This document shows, piece after piece, positions 34,522 through 41,595 of a stretch of DNA of 41,595 nt; positions within the stretch are counted from its first letter, which is position 1, and each line of letters opens with the position of its first letter. The DNA comes from CAZQKE01 sp964593865 (GTDB lineage Bacteria > Chloroflexota > Anaerolineae > JAAYZQ01): the NCBI GenBank assembly GCA_964593865.1, contig CAZQKE010000081.1, positions 1 to 41,595 of the forward strand, given 5' to 3'. The position numbers were made by a program, and so were the translations under genes. The notes beneath the pieces are model-generated. The model was not told where the DNA came from and made no database searches. It saw only the letters and a list, made by a program, of their open reading frames with translations.

Positions 34522-36585
34522 CTACGAGCGTGCTTTAGCCGCCTCCGGCGTGATGGGGGCATAATGGGCAAACTCCATCACAAAACTGCCCCGGCCCTGG
34601 GTGCGGGAGCGCAGGGTGGTGGCATAACCGAACATGGCCGCCAGGGGGACGTGGGCCTGGATGGATTGGCCGCTGCCGTTGCGCGATTCTATGCCGGTGA
34701 TACCGGCCGTGCGGGCGATCAGATCGCCGATAATGTCGCCGGTATAGTCGTCGGGGGCCGTCACCTCAAGGCGCATGATCGGTTCCAGGAGGATGGGACC
34801 TGCCTGGGCGACGGCCCGGTGTAGGGCCATCGCCGCTGCCGTAGCAAAGGCCCGTTCGGAGGAATCCACCTCATGGGCTTTGCCGTCCAGCAGCGTAACT
34901 TTGATGTCCACCAGCGGCTGCTCGGCCAGGACCCCCCGCTGCATCCCTTCTCGCAAGCCTCGCTCCACGGCAGGGATGAACTGGCGGGGCACGTTCCCGC
35001 CGACGACCTTGTTTTCAAACACGAACCCTGTGCCGGAGGGGAGCGGCTCCACCTCAATCTCCACCACGGCGAACTGACCGCGCCCGCCGCTTTGCTTGAC
35101 CAAGCGACCTTCGGCCCGCGCCGTGCGGGTGATGGTCTCATAGTAAGCTACCTGGGGCCGCCCGACCTTTGTGCCGACCTTGAATTCGCGGCGCAAGCGG
35201 TCCAAGATCACCTCCAGGTGCAGCTCTCCCATCCCGGCCAGAACGGTTTGGCCCAACCGCTCGTCGTGGCGGACCTGAAGGGTGGGGTCTTCTTCCAACA
35301 GCCGCTGCAAGGCCAGGGAGAGTTTGTCCTGGTCGGCTTTGGTCAGCGGCGCGACGGCCAGCTCAATGACCGGCGAGGGGAAGGCGATCTGCTCCAGGGC
35401 GATGGGCCGTTCCGGCGCGGAGAGGGTTTCGCCGGTGGTGGTGTGTTTCAGGCCCAGCACCGCGCCAATGTCCCCGGCGCGGATCTCGTCCACCTCCTCG
35501 CGGCGGTTGGCGTGCATCCGCACCAATCGCCCGATGCGCTCTCGCCGGCCGTTGCCGGTGTTGAGCAGCGTCGCTCCCCGTCGCACCACACCCGAATAGA
35601 CGCGGAAGTAGGCCAGGCGGCCCATATAGGGATCGGTGCTGATCTTGAAAACCAGGGCCGCCGTCGGCGCATCGGGGTCGGCGGGACAGGTGACGGTTTC
35701 GCCGGTCTCGGAATGCTCGCCGACCATGGGCGGCAGGTCGGTGGGCGCGGGCAAATAATCCACCACGGCGTCCAGAAGCGGTTGCACCCCTTTGTTGCGC
35801 AAAGCCGTGCCGCACAACACCGGCACGACCCGACCCTCGATGGTCGCCCGGCGCAGGACCGCCTTCAGCTCCTCCGGCGAAAACTCGTCGCCTTCCAAGT
35901 AGCGCATGGTCAGGTCGTCGTCGGTCTCGACCAGCGTTTCAATCATCGCCACGCGGCGGCGGGCAGCCTCGGCTTGCAGCCCCGCCGGTATGTCGGTGAT
36001 GGTTGGGTCGCCGTGGTCGGCGTCGCAGTAGATGATGGCCTTTTGCGCGATCAGGTCCACCACGCCGCAAAAGTCCCCCTCCGCGCCGATGGGCAGCTGC
36101 ACGACCAGGGGGTTGGTTCCCAGCCGCTTGCGGATGCCGGTCACGGTGCGGTCCAGGTCCGCACCCACGCGGTCCATCTTGTTCACAAAACAGATGCGGG
36201 GCACGCCGTAGCGGTCGGCCTGTCGCCAAACCGTCTCCGACTGGGGTTCCACCCCGGCCACGCCGTCAAAGACGACCACGCCGCCGTCCAGGACGCGCAG
36301 GCTGCGTTGCACCTCGGCGGTAAAGTCAATGTGGCCCGGCGTGTCAATGATGTTGATCTGGCAGCCGCGCCAGGTGGTGGTGATGGCCGCCGACTGGATG
36401 GTGATGCCCCGTTCTCGCTCCTGGTCCATGAAATCGGTTACGGTCGTGCCTTCGTCTACGCTGCCCAGGCGATGGGTCAGGCCGGTGTAGTACAAGATCC
36501 GCTCGGTGACGGTCGTTTTACCGGCGTCAATGTGGGCGATGATGCCGATATTGCGGATGGTATTGAGATTTGTCGGTTCGTTCAC
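34522..36585 (-). CDS. fusA: Elongation factor G
   Basis: 687 residues from GTG 36585 (AGAGGT upstream); the frame runs 28 codons further through the leader hairpin, but the conserved N-terminus NEPTNLNTIRNIGIIAHID fixes the start. GTPase motifs: AHIDAGKTT (17-25), the switch region ERERGITIQSAA, IIDTPGHIDF and NKMDRVGAD. Domain III-V signatures include GMGELHLEVILDRL, GGRGQFAVVEIEVE and HVPLAAMFGYATTLRSRTQG. It drives tRNA-mRNA translocation on the ribosome. It is not beside rpsL, rpsG or tuf, so it may be a second copy or a relocated single copy. The promoter and leader hairpin upstream suggest separate control. Confidence 0.95.
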   Translation of the reverse strand: MNEPTNLNTIRNIGIIAHIDAGKTTVTERILYYTGLTHRLGSVDEGTTVTDFMDQERERGITIQSAAITTTWRGCQINIIDTPGHIDFTAEVQRSLRVLDGGVVVFDGVAGVEPQSETVWRQADRYGVPRICFVNKMDRVGADLDRTVTGIRKRLGTNPLVVQLPIGAEGDFCGVVDLIAQKAIIYCDADHGDPTITDIPAGLQAEAARRRVAMIETLVETDDDLTMRYLEGDEFSPEELKAVLRRATIEGRVVPVLCGTALRNKGVQPLLDAVVDYLPAPTDLPPMVGEHSETGETVTCPADPDAPTAALVFKISTDPYMGRLAYFRVYSGVVRRGATLLNTGNGRRERIGRLVRMHANRREEVDEIRAGDIGAVLGLKHTTTGETLSAPERPIALEQIAFPSPVIELAVAPLTKADQDKLSLALQRLLEEDPTLQVRHDERLGQTVLAGMGELHLEVILDRLRREFKVGTKVGRPQVAYYETITRTARAEGRLVKQSGGRGQFAVVEIEVEPLPSGTGFVFENKVVGGNVPRQFIPAVERGLREGMQRGVLAEQPLVDIKVTLLDGKAHEVDSSERAFATAAAMALHRAVAQAGPILLEPIMRLEVTAPDDYTGDIIGDLIARTAGITGIESRNGSGQSIQAHVPLAAMFGYATTLRSRTQGRGSFVMEFAHYAPITPEAAKARS

Positions 36586-36605
36586 GGTTGTACCTCTGTT
36601 GTATA

Positions 36606-36659
36606 TTGCGTTGGACGCAACAAAAGGGCGGCTCATCGTCCTGCTTGATGAGGCCGCCC
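36606..36659 (-). promoter_or_regulatory. Leader of fusA with terminator-like hairpin and second small hairpin
   Basis: On the minus strand the strong stem (arms 36647-36659 and 36626-36637, one bulge, 9-base loop; GGGCGGC/GCCGCCC ends) is followed directly by TTTTGTTG, the shape of an intrinsic terminator. Five bases on comes TTGCGT-CCA-ACGCAA (36606-36620). Both lie between the predicted promoter (36692-36720) and the fusA start, so this may be an attenuator. It could also end the pgm transcript. Confidence 0.6.
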
Positions 36660-36691
36660 CTTCGGTCACTCACTGCATCCAAGAGCGGGGC

Positions 36692-36720
36692 ATTCTACCA
36701 CAATCGGGGCAAAAGGCCAA
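36692..36720 (-). promoter_or_regulatory. Probable promoter of fusA
   Basis: Minus strand TTGGCC (36720-36715, 4 of 6), 17-base spacer, TAGAAT (36697-36692, 5 of 6). It lies 60 bases after the phosphoglucomutase stop and would give a leader of ~100 bases. Confidence 0.55.
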
Positions 36721-36780
36721 ATGGCGGGGTCGGTATGGTCGGGTATTCGGGTATACCGGCGATTGCGGGATGGGGGATGC

Positions 36781-38214
36781 TTACGCCTCCGCCGCCACCT
36801 GCTCGCCGAAGGAAAGCAGGGCGCGCACCCCCGCCTCATCGGGGGCTTCGGCATAGACGCGCAGCACCGGCTCTGTGCCGGAGGGCCGAATGAGCAGCCA
36901 GCTGTCGTCTTGTAACCGGTATTTGACGCCGTCCAGGGTGCTCACCTCCCGGACCGGGACGCCGCCGATGCTGGCCGGGGCGTCGTCGGTCAGGCGGGCG
37001 ACCATCTCTGCCTTGACAACGGGGTGTTGCAAGTGCAGATCGGTGCGGGCGTAGCAGGTCGGTCCGGCCTGACGCTGGATGTCGGCCACCAGTTCGTGGA
37101 GGGGAACCCCTGCCTCGGCCATGATCTCCAGGAGCAGCAGGCCCATCAACACGCCGTCCCCTTCCGGGATGTGGTTTTTGATGCTGATCCCTCCCGATTC
37201 TTCACCGCCGATGAGCACATCGCCCCGGAGCATGTGGTCGGCGATGTGGTTGAACCCCACCGGCGTTTCCTCCAGGGGCAGGTTGTAGCGGGCCGCCAGG
37301 CGGTCGATCATCATCGTCGTGGAGACGGTTTTGACCACCGTGCCGCGCCAGCCCCGCTTTTCCACCAGGTAGCGGAGGGCCAGCGCAAAGATGTGGTGGG
37401 GGTCCACAAAATTGCCCAGAGCGTCCATGGCCCCGATGCGGTCGGCGTCGCCGTCGGTGGCCAATCCCACGTCGGCGTGGTGGGCCTGCATGGCGGAGAC
37501 GAGGGCGTTCAGGTAGCGGCCGATCGGCTCCGGGTGGATGCCGCCAAAGCCGGGGTTCATCTCCCCCCGGATTTCATAAACCTGGCAGCGGGTGCGGGAG
37601 AGCATCTCGCCGATGCAGCCCCGCCCGGAGCCGTACATGGCATCGGCCACTATCCGCAATTCGCCCAGGGAGATGATGTCCAGGTCCACAAGGCGGCTGA
37701 GGTGCTCATAATAGGCCCAGACCGGATCAAACCGCCGGATGAGGTCCTGCCTGATGGCCTGGTGGTAGTCCATGATGTTGGGGCCGCGCCCCTGGGCTTC
37801 GGCCTTTTCCAAATAGTGCTCTACCCGGCGGGCCTGCTGCGGCGAGACGGCCCCGCCGTAGGCGGCCTTGAGCTTGAGGCCGTTGTAGCGCGGCGGATTA
37901 TGGCTGGCGGTGATCATGATGCCTGCCGCTGCCTGCTTTTCCACCACGCTGTAAGAGACGGCGGGGGTGGGGGCGTCGGCGCGGGTGAGCCAAGCGACGA
38001 TGCCGTTGCCGGCCATCACCCGCGCGACCTCGGCGGCATAGCGGTCGGAGAGGAAGCGGGTGTCAAAGCCGATGACCACTTCCGGATCGCGGCCGTTGCC
38101 CCCTTCGGCCAGCACATAATCGGCGATGGCCTGGGCCACCAGCCGCAGGTTGTTGAAGGTAAAGGTATCTGAAATGACGGCACGCCAGCCGTCGGTGCCA
38201 AAGCGGATGCTCAT
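36781..38214 (-). CDS. Phosphoglucomutase/phosphomannomutase family protein
   Basis: 477 residues starting MSIRFGTDGWRAVI at 38214, its ATG overlapping the upstream stop (ATGA); the frame upstream is antisense-like. The four family sites are present: the phosphoserine loop ITASHNPPRYNG (Ser104), the Mg2+ site ATDGDADRIG, the sugar-recognition loop GGEESGG and the phosphate-binding RPSGTEPVLRV. It interconverts hexose 1- and 6-phosphates for cell-wall or polysaccharide precursors. Glucose, mannose or glucosamine specificity cannot be read. It is the last gene of an operon with purA and a binding lipoprotein. Confidence 0.94.
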   Translation of the reverse strand: MSIRFGTDGWRAVISDTFTFNNLRLVAQAIADYVLAEGGNGRDPEVVIGFDTRFLSDRYAAEVARVMAGNGIVAWLTRADAPTPAVSYSVVEKQAAAGIMITASHNPPRYNGLKLKAAYGGAVSPQQARRVEHYLEKAEAQGRGPNIMDYHQAIRQDLIRRFDPVWAYYEHLSRLVDLDIISLGELRIVADAMYGSGRGCIGEMLSRTRCQVYEIRGEMNPGFGGIHPEPIGRYLNALVSAMQAHHADVGLATDGDADRIGAMDALGNFVDPHHIFALALRYLVEKRGWRGTVVKTVSTTMMIDRLAARYNLPLEETPVGFNHIADHMLRGDVLIGGEESGGISIKNHIPEGDGVLMGLLLLEIMAEAGVPLHELVADIQRQAGPTCYARTDLHLQHPVVKAEMVARLTDDAPASIGGVPVREVSTLDGVKYRLQDDSWLLIRPSGTEPVLRVYAEAPDEAGVRALLSFGEQVAAEA

Positions 38215-39539
38215 TTCACACTCTCCAATATTTGAGCTGCTGCTTCTTCCGGCGTGGCCGCGCCGATGAGGACGCTTTCCACCGCCTTTTGCAGGGCGGC
38301 GGCGATCTGGGTATAGTTGATCACGCGGGGGCGGGGCCGGGCCGTTTGCAACTGCTGGTCCACAAAGAGGGTGTAGCCGTCGGTCAGATCCCAGGTGACA
38401 AGGGCTGCCTGGCGGGTGGGTAGGAACCCGGCGGCCCGGTTCCACTCGGCGTTGACCTCCGGCGCCATCAGTTGCAGCAGCAGTTCCACGGCCAGGGCCT
38501 GGCGGCCCGGATCGGAGGTGACGAGGGCCAGGCCCCAGCCCCGCCCGATGGCCGCCGCCGGTCCATCAATGGCCGGGATGGGGGCGGCGGCCGTGCTCTG
38601 GCTGCGCCCCCGCTCGGCCAGGTAGCGGGATGCGCTGACGTGGCTCATGGCGGCTTCATCGGCCAGGTAGGCCTGCCAACAGTCGTCGCTGGTCTGGTAG
38701 TTCAGGATGTCGGTGGGAAAGATGCCCCGCGAGACGCCGTCCCGGTAGTATTGCAGGACGGCGATCAGGCTTTCTTCGTCCAAAAAGGGTGTGTCCTCCT
38801 CCGGCGACCAGGGGTGGACGGCCAGGTACTGGATCAGGAAGGCGTCGTTCACCAGGCCGGACCGCCCGCCCGCCGGGAAGAGGTAGGGTCCCGGATTGCT
38901 CAAGACGCCCGGCCAGGAGGCCGGGGCCGCCGTCATCTTGCCGGTGTTGTAGACCAGGTGCTCCAGGTCGGCCAGGTATTGCAGGCTGTAGAGCTGCCCG
39001 TCCACCGTTCCGGCCCGGCGGGCCAGGGGATAGAGGTCGCCGGTCAGGTCGGGCGGCAGCACGTCGCCCAAAGGTTGCAACAGCCCGGCCTGTACCGCCG
39101 TGCCCAGGTCGTCCATGTTGAGAAAGACCAAGTCGGGCAGCAGGTCGGGCACGACGGCGTTGGTGGTCAGGAGGTAGTCCAAGATGCCGCCCTTGCCCTG
39201 CTCTTTTTTGCGCACAAAGCGGAGCCGCACGTCGGGGTGGCTTGCCTCGAAAGCGGCCACCTGCTCGGCCAGAATTTGGCCGCTGGTGATGGCCCGGCTG
39301 GGCGAAAACAGCCCGGTGGTCCAGATGGTCAGGGTGACGGTCGGCGGCGGGGTGGGCGCGGCGTCGGTCGGCCGGGCCGTGGGCTGCCGGGCCGAGGGGG
39401 TGTCGGTGGGCAGGCCGACCTGGGGCGTGGGCGGCGCAGGCGTCGGCTCGCAGCCGGTCAGCAGCCCGGCGGAAAGCCCACCCAAGAGCAAGAGGACGAC
39501 GGCCAGCCAGCGGTGTCGGATGGGTCGCATGGCCTTCAC
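38211..39539 (-). CDS. ABC-type extracellular solute-binding lipoprotein (family 1, sugar type)
   Basis: 442 residues from GTG 39539, which overlaps the purA stop as GTGA; an ATG three codons later (39530) is equally possible. The signal ends at lipobox LLTGC (Cys30), followed by a Thr/Pro linker. The mature part looks like a family 1 binding protein: VTLTIWTTG, EQVAAFEASHPDVRLRFV, LPDLVFLN, YSLQYLADLEHLVYNTGKM, then AAIGRGWGLALVTSDPGRQ. No permease is nearby. It is wedged between purA and the sugar-phosphate mutase with overlaps on both sides, so all three are one transcript. Confidence 0.88.
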   Translation of the reverse strand: MKAMRPIRHRWLAVVLLLLGGLSAGLLTGCEPTPAPPTPQVGLPTDTPSARQPTARPTDAAPTPPPTVTLTIWTTGLFSPSRAITSGQILAEQVAAFEASHPDVRLRFVRKKEQGKGGILDYLLTTNAVVPDLLPDLVFLNMDDLGTAVQAGLLQPLGDVLPPDLTGDLYPLARRAGTVDGQLYSLQYLADLEHLVYNTGKMTAAPASWPGVLSNPGPYLFPAGGRSGLVNDAFLIQYLAVHPWSPEEDTPFLDEESLIAVLQYYRDGVSRGIFPTDILNYQTSDDCWQAYLADEAAMSHVSASRYLAERGRSQSTAAAPIPAIDGPAAAIGRGWGLALVTSDPGRQALAVELLLQLMAPEVNAEWNRAAGFLPTRQAALVTWDLTDGYTLFVDQQLQTARPRPRVINYTQIAAALQKAVESVLIGAATPEEAAAQILESVK

Positions 39540-40828
39540 CGGAGGATGGTCTGATCGCGGCCCGGCCCGACCGAGATGCAGGTCGCCGGGATGCCGGTCA
39601 GGGTTTCCAGGTAGCTCACGTAATCCCGGGCCTGGGGCGGCAGGTCCTCAAAGCGGCGGGCCTGGGTGATGTCCACCTGCCAGCCGGGCAGCGTCTCGTA
39701 GATGGGGCGGCAGCGGGCCAGCACGGTCAGGTCGGTGGGAAAGGTCTCGGTGCGCCGTCCATCCAGCTCGTAGGCGACGCAGACCTTGATCTCCGCAAAG
39801 CGGGAGAGCACGTCCAGCTTGGTGATGGCCATTTCGGTCAGGCTGTTGACGCGCACGGCGTAGCGCAGGGTGACGGCATCCAGCCAGCCGCAGCGACGGG
39901 GGCGGCCTGTCGTCGTGCCGAATTCGTCCCAGGGCCGGTCGCCCGTGCCCCGCAGCCGTTCGCCCAGCTCACCGGTCAGTTCGGTGGGCATGGGACCGGC
40001 TCCGACGCGAGTCTGGTAGGCTTTGACCACGCCTATCACCCGCTCAATGTGCTGCGGGCCGACGCCCAAGCCGATCATCACTCCGCCGATGGTGGGGTGG
40101 GAGCTGGTGACGTAGGGGTAGGAACCGTGGTCCAGGTCCAGCAGGGTCCCTTGCGCCCCTTCGGCCAGGATGCGCTTGCGGGAACGGAGGGCCTGGGCGA
40201 TTTCATCGGCAACATCGGTGATGTAGGGGGCCAACCGCTCGGCGTAGGCCAGGTGCTCGGCGACGATGGCGTCGGCGTCCAGAGGGGGCAGGCCGTAGAC
40301 CTTTTCCAGGATGGCGTTCTTGGCCGCCGTCTGCTCACGGATGCGCCGGGCAAACTCGTCGGGCGGGTGGAGCATTTCCTGGGCGCGGATGCCGCTGCGG
40401 GCCGCCTTGTCGGTGTAGGCCGGGCCGATGCCCCGCTTGGTCGTACCCAGGGCCGCACCGCCCCGCGCCGCTTCTGCTGCGCCGTCCAGGGCGATGTGGT
40501 AGGGCATGATCAGGTGCGCCCGCCCGCTCAGGCGCAGCCGGTCGGGGGAAACGTCCACCCCCCGCGCCGCCAGGCCGTCCATTTCGGCCAACAGGTTTTT
40601 GGGATTGACGACCATTCCCCCGCCCAGGTAGCAAGTGACATCGGGGTACAGGATGCCGGAGGGGATCAGGTGCAGGGCAAATCGCTCGTCGCCGACGGTG
40701 ACGGTGTGCCCCGCGTTGTCGCCGCCGGCAAAGCGGGCCACGCCGTCGGCCTGGGCGGCCAGCAGGTCGGTGATTTTGCCTTTTCCTTCGTCGCCCCACT
40801 GGGCGCCAAGGATGACGGTGATGGGCAT
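39536..40828 (-). CDS. purA: Adenylosuccinate synthetase
   Basis: 430 residues, normal length. It makes adenylosuccinate from IMP, aspartate and GTP, the first step of AMP synthesis. Motifs: GAQWGDEGKGKITDLL (P-loop-like GTP site; Asp13), GGDNAGHTV (His41), GTTKRGIGPAYTDKAARSGI (IMP binding) and TTTGRPRRCGWLDAV. Start after AGGAGG. It has its own promoter at 40901-40929 and a leader with two stem-loops. It heads a three-gene overlapping operon. Confidence 0.97.
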   Translation of the reverse strand: MPITVILGAQWGDEGKGKITDLLAAQADGVARFAGGDNAGHTVTVGDERFALHLIPSGILYPDVTCYLGGGMVVNPKNLLAEMDGLAARGVDVSPDRLRLSGRAHLIMPYHIALDGAAEAARGGAALGTTKRGIGPAYTDKAARSGIRAQEMLHPPDEFARRIREQTAAKNAILEKVYGLPPLDADAIVAEHLAYAERLAPYITDVADEIAQALRSRKRILAEGAQGTLLDLDHGSYPYVTSSHPTIGGVMIGLGVGPQHIERVIGVVKAYQTRVGAGPMPTELTGELGERLRGTGDRPWDEFGTTTGRPRRCGWLDAVTLRYAVRVNSLTEMAITKLDVLSRFAEIKVCVAYELDGRRTETFPTDLTVLARCRPIYETLPGWQVDITQARRFEDLPPQARDYVSYLETLTGIPATCISVGPGRDQTILR

Positions 40829-40853
40829 GAGAACCTCCTAAAGCGGATTTTGC

Positions 40854-40876
40854 ATCCCCGGCGCATCACCGGGGAT
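40854..40876 (-). promoter_or_regulatory. Stem-loop in the purA leader
   Basis: Perfect 8-base arms ATCCCCGG and CCGGGGAT around a 7-base loop. They lie ~18 bases upstream of the AGGAGG site of purA, in the ~66-base leader. A second, smaller CTCGG...CCGAG hairpin lies at 40885-40900, at the predicted transcription start. No T run follows, so this is not a terminator. Confidence 0.55.
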
Positions 40877-40900
40877 CATGCCAACTCGGTTCCTGCCGAG

Positions 40901-40929
40901 ATCGTAACACGGGGTGGACATCTTGTCAA
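40901..40929 (-). promoter_or_regulatory. Promoter of the purA operon
   Basis: Minus strand TTGACA (40929-40924), 17-base spacer, TACGAT (40906-40901, 4 of 6). Confidence 0.65.
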
Positions 40930-40930
40930 T

Positions 40931-40959
40931 TTGACTTTTCCCCCACGTTACGGTAGACT
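40931..40959 (+). promoter_or_regulatory. Possible divergent promoter of the division gene
   Basis: TTGACT (40931-40936, 5 of 6), 17 bases, TAGACT (40954-40959, 4 of 6). A better -10-like TATAAC at 40959-40964 is 22 bases from that -35. The -35 box is one base away from the oppositely directed purA -35. Confidence 0.4.
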
Positions 40960-40977
40960 ATAACCGGAGACCGAAAG

Positions 40978-41361
40978 ATGGACAAAACCAAGCGCAAGGT
41001 CCCGTTTCTCGGCCAAGTTTTGCTCGTCCTTTTAGGAATCGTCATCCTCTACATGACGATAGACCTGAGCCGATTGGTCGGTGTCAGCTACCAGCGGCGC
41101 AAAGAACTGCACCGCCTGGAAGAGGAACTGGCCGCAGCCCAGGCCCGGCAGTCTGCCCTCCGGGAGCAGCTCGCCTATGCCCAATCGGAGGCAGCGGTTG
41201 AAGAATGGGCCAGGGAAAACGGCCTGACCCGCCCCGGTGAGGTGCCGGTGGTCATCCTCGCCCCGGTCGCCGATGAGGTTCAGGTGGGGCGGCATCCTTC
41301 TCCGGAAGGCAACGCCGCTTCCATCCGCGAAATGTGGTGGAACCTGTTCTTCGGTCCCTAG
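40978..41361 (+). CDS. Septum formation initiator (DivIC/FtsB-like)
   Basis: 127 residues, type II membrane protein: short basic N-tail, one helix (~12-30), a coiled coil (RRKELHRLEEELAAAQARQS and on, ~40-75), then the DivIC/FtsB-like end VEEWARENGLTRPGEVPVVI. This family joins FtsL and FtsQ/DivIB in the divisome. The C-terminal ~35 residues (Pro/Arg/Glu, then MWWNLFFGP) extend beyond the core. It is alone on its strand between purA and a GT4 gene. Confidence 0.85.
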   Translation: MDKTKRKVPFLGQVLLVLLGIVILYMTIDLSRLVGVSYQRRKELHRLEEELAAAQARQSALREQLAYAQSEAAVEEWARENGLTRPGEVPVVILAPVADEVQVGRHPSPEGNAASIREMWWNLFFGP

Positions 41362-41385
41362 ACCAAGCGGTAAAAAAGCGGTCTC

Positions 41386-41425
41386 CCAACCTCCCACGCA
41401 AACTTTTTGGCGCGGTTGAGGTTGG
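41386..41425. repeat. Inverted repeat between convergent genes
   Basis: CCAACCTC (41386-41393) and GAGGTTGG (41418-41425) with a 24-base loop that itself holds a CGC...GCG stem. It stands between the division gene and the GT4 gene, which converge. No clean T run, so a terminator is possible but unproven. Confidence 0.4.
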
Positions 41426-41445
41426 ATCGGTGTGGAAAAAGTCCT

Positions 41446-41595
41446 TCAGACCCCCAATTCCCGGTAGACCTGCTCCATCTTGTTCACCTGTGCTCGCCAG
41501 CTATACCGGGCCAGCACTTTGGCCCGCGCCGCCCGCCCCAGCCGCGCCCGCAGGTCGGCATCCCCCAGCAGGCGGAGCACCGCCGCCGTGAACGC
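41446..41595 (-). CDS. Glycosyltransferase family 4, C-terminal end (cut by window edge)
   Basis: The last 49 codons of a minus-strand gene: AVLRLLGDADLRARLGRAAR, AKVLARYSWRAQ, VNKMEQVYRELGV, stop at 41446. This is the typical last two helices of GT-B group 1 glycosyltransferases. The catalytic part is outside the window, so donor and acceptor are unknown. Confidence 0.8.
   Translation of the reverse strand, partial: AFTAAVLRLLGDADLRARLGRAARAKVLARYSWRAQVNKMEQVYRELGV

Noticed and set aside
34873..36648. 591-codon open frame on the plus strand opposite fusA
   Set aside because: It is antisense to the conserved EF-G gene, has His/Gln/Gly-biased composition and no recognisable motif; long antisense frames are expected in GC-rich coding DNA.
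36586..36669. Upstream start of EF-G at GTG 36669
   Set aside because: The extra 28 residues are encoded by the hairpin leader and do not belong to the family; the conserved N-terminus begins after GTG 36585.

Overview
This window looks like a chromosomal stretch from a GC-rich, probably thermophilic or mesophilic member of the Chloroflexota (Anaerolineae/Caldilineae-like). The assignment is inferred, not proven. It rests on: high G+C with frequent GTG starts; lipoproteins with Thr/Pro-rich linkers; a secreted beta-helix protein ending in a LPLVMR-type tail; DUF4058 and DUF5678/retropepsin genes; split acyl-CoA carboxylase/transcarboxylase and split methylmalonyl-CoA mutase genes; and dispersed short palindromic repeats. 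No phage, plasmid, transposase or CRISPR array was seen. Most promoters I could find are sigma70-type with 16-17 bp spacers.

Regions. (1) 1-3535, minus strand: respiratory complex I operon nuoA-nuoB-nuoCD (fused)-nuoE (cut by the window edge), with a DUF5678 gene and a retropepsin-like protease gene inserted between nuoCD and nuoE. (2) 3684-11531, plus strand: tpiA followed by a propionate/methylmalonyl-CoA module: 12S-like carboxyltransferase, TPR protein, small cupin, truncated DUF4058 protein, 5S-like carboxyltransferase, biotin carrier protein and the catalytic subunit of methylmalonyl-CoA mutase. The three separate carboxylation proteins resemble the parts of methylmalonyl-CoA:pyruvate transcarboxylase. 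(3) 11532-11961: a nested repeat, with a three-unit palindromic tandem array sitting inside a split copy of a second dispersed repeat. (4) 11962-19503, plus: DUF1232 protein, ArnT/PMT-like glycosyltransferase, membrane metallophosphoesterase with a degenerate catalytic motif, M50-like membrane protease, a four-repeat DUF5666 secreted protein and a secreted beta-helix protein. (5) 19705-23979, minus: M28 aminopeptidase, a double-propeller (PQQ-like plus WD40) lipoprotein and an Arg-rich SHOCT protein. (6) 24120-25717, minus: an AT-richer type II restriction-modification pair bordered by a hairpin cluster. (7) 25917-30542, minus: amino-acid-binding lipoprotein, indolepyruvate:ferredoxin oxidoreductase alpha subunit, LURP-one-like protein and Ala-rich helical protein. 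(8) 30992-34450: NAD kinase (+), glyoxylate/hydroxyacid reductase (-), radical SAM protein (-) and tRNA-Lys(CTT) (-). (9) 34522-40828, minus: EF-G behind a leader with an intrinsic-terminator-like hairpin, and an overlapping operon purA - sugar-type binding lipoprotein - phosphoglucomutase/phosphomannomutase. (10) 40978-41595: a DivIC/FtsB-like division protein (+) and the 3' end of a GT4 glycosyltransferase (-).

Metabolically the window joins NADH oxidation (complex I), triose-phosphate isomerisation, interconversion of C3 and C4 acids through methylmalonyl-CoA, aryl-pyruvate oxidation, and purine and sugar-phosphate metabolism. The most unusual items are the nested repeat array, the fusA and purA leader structures, the protease/DUF5678 pair inside the complex I operon, the degenerate metallophosphoesterase and the Arg-rich SHOCT protein. 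No single wholly new multigene system can be demonstrated from sequence alone.
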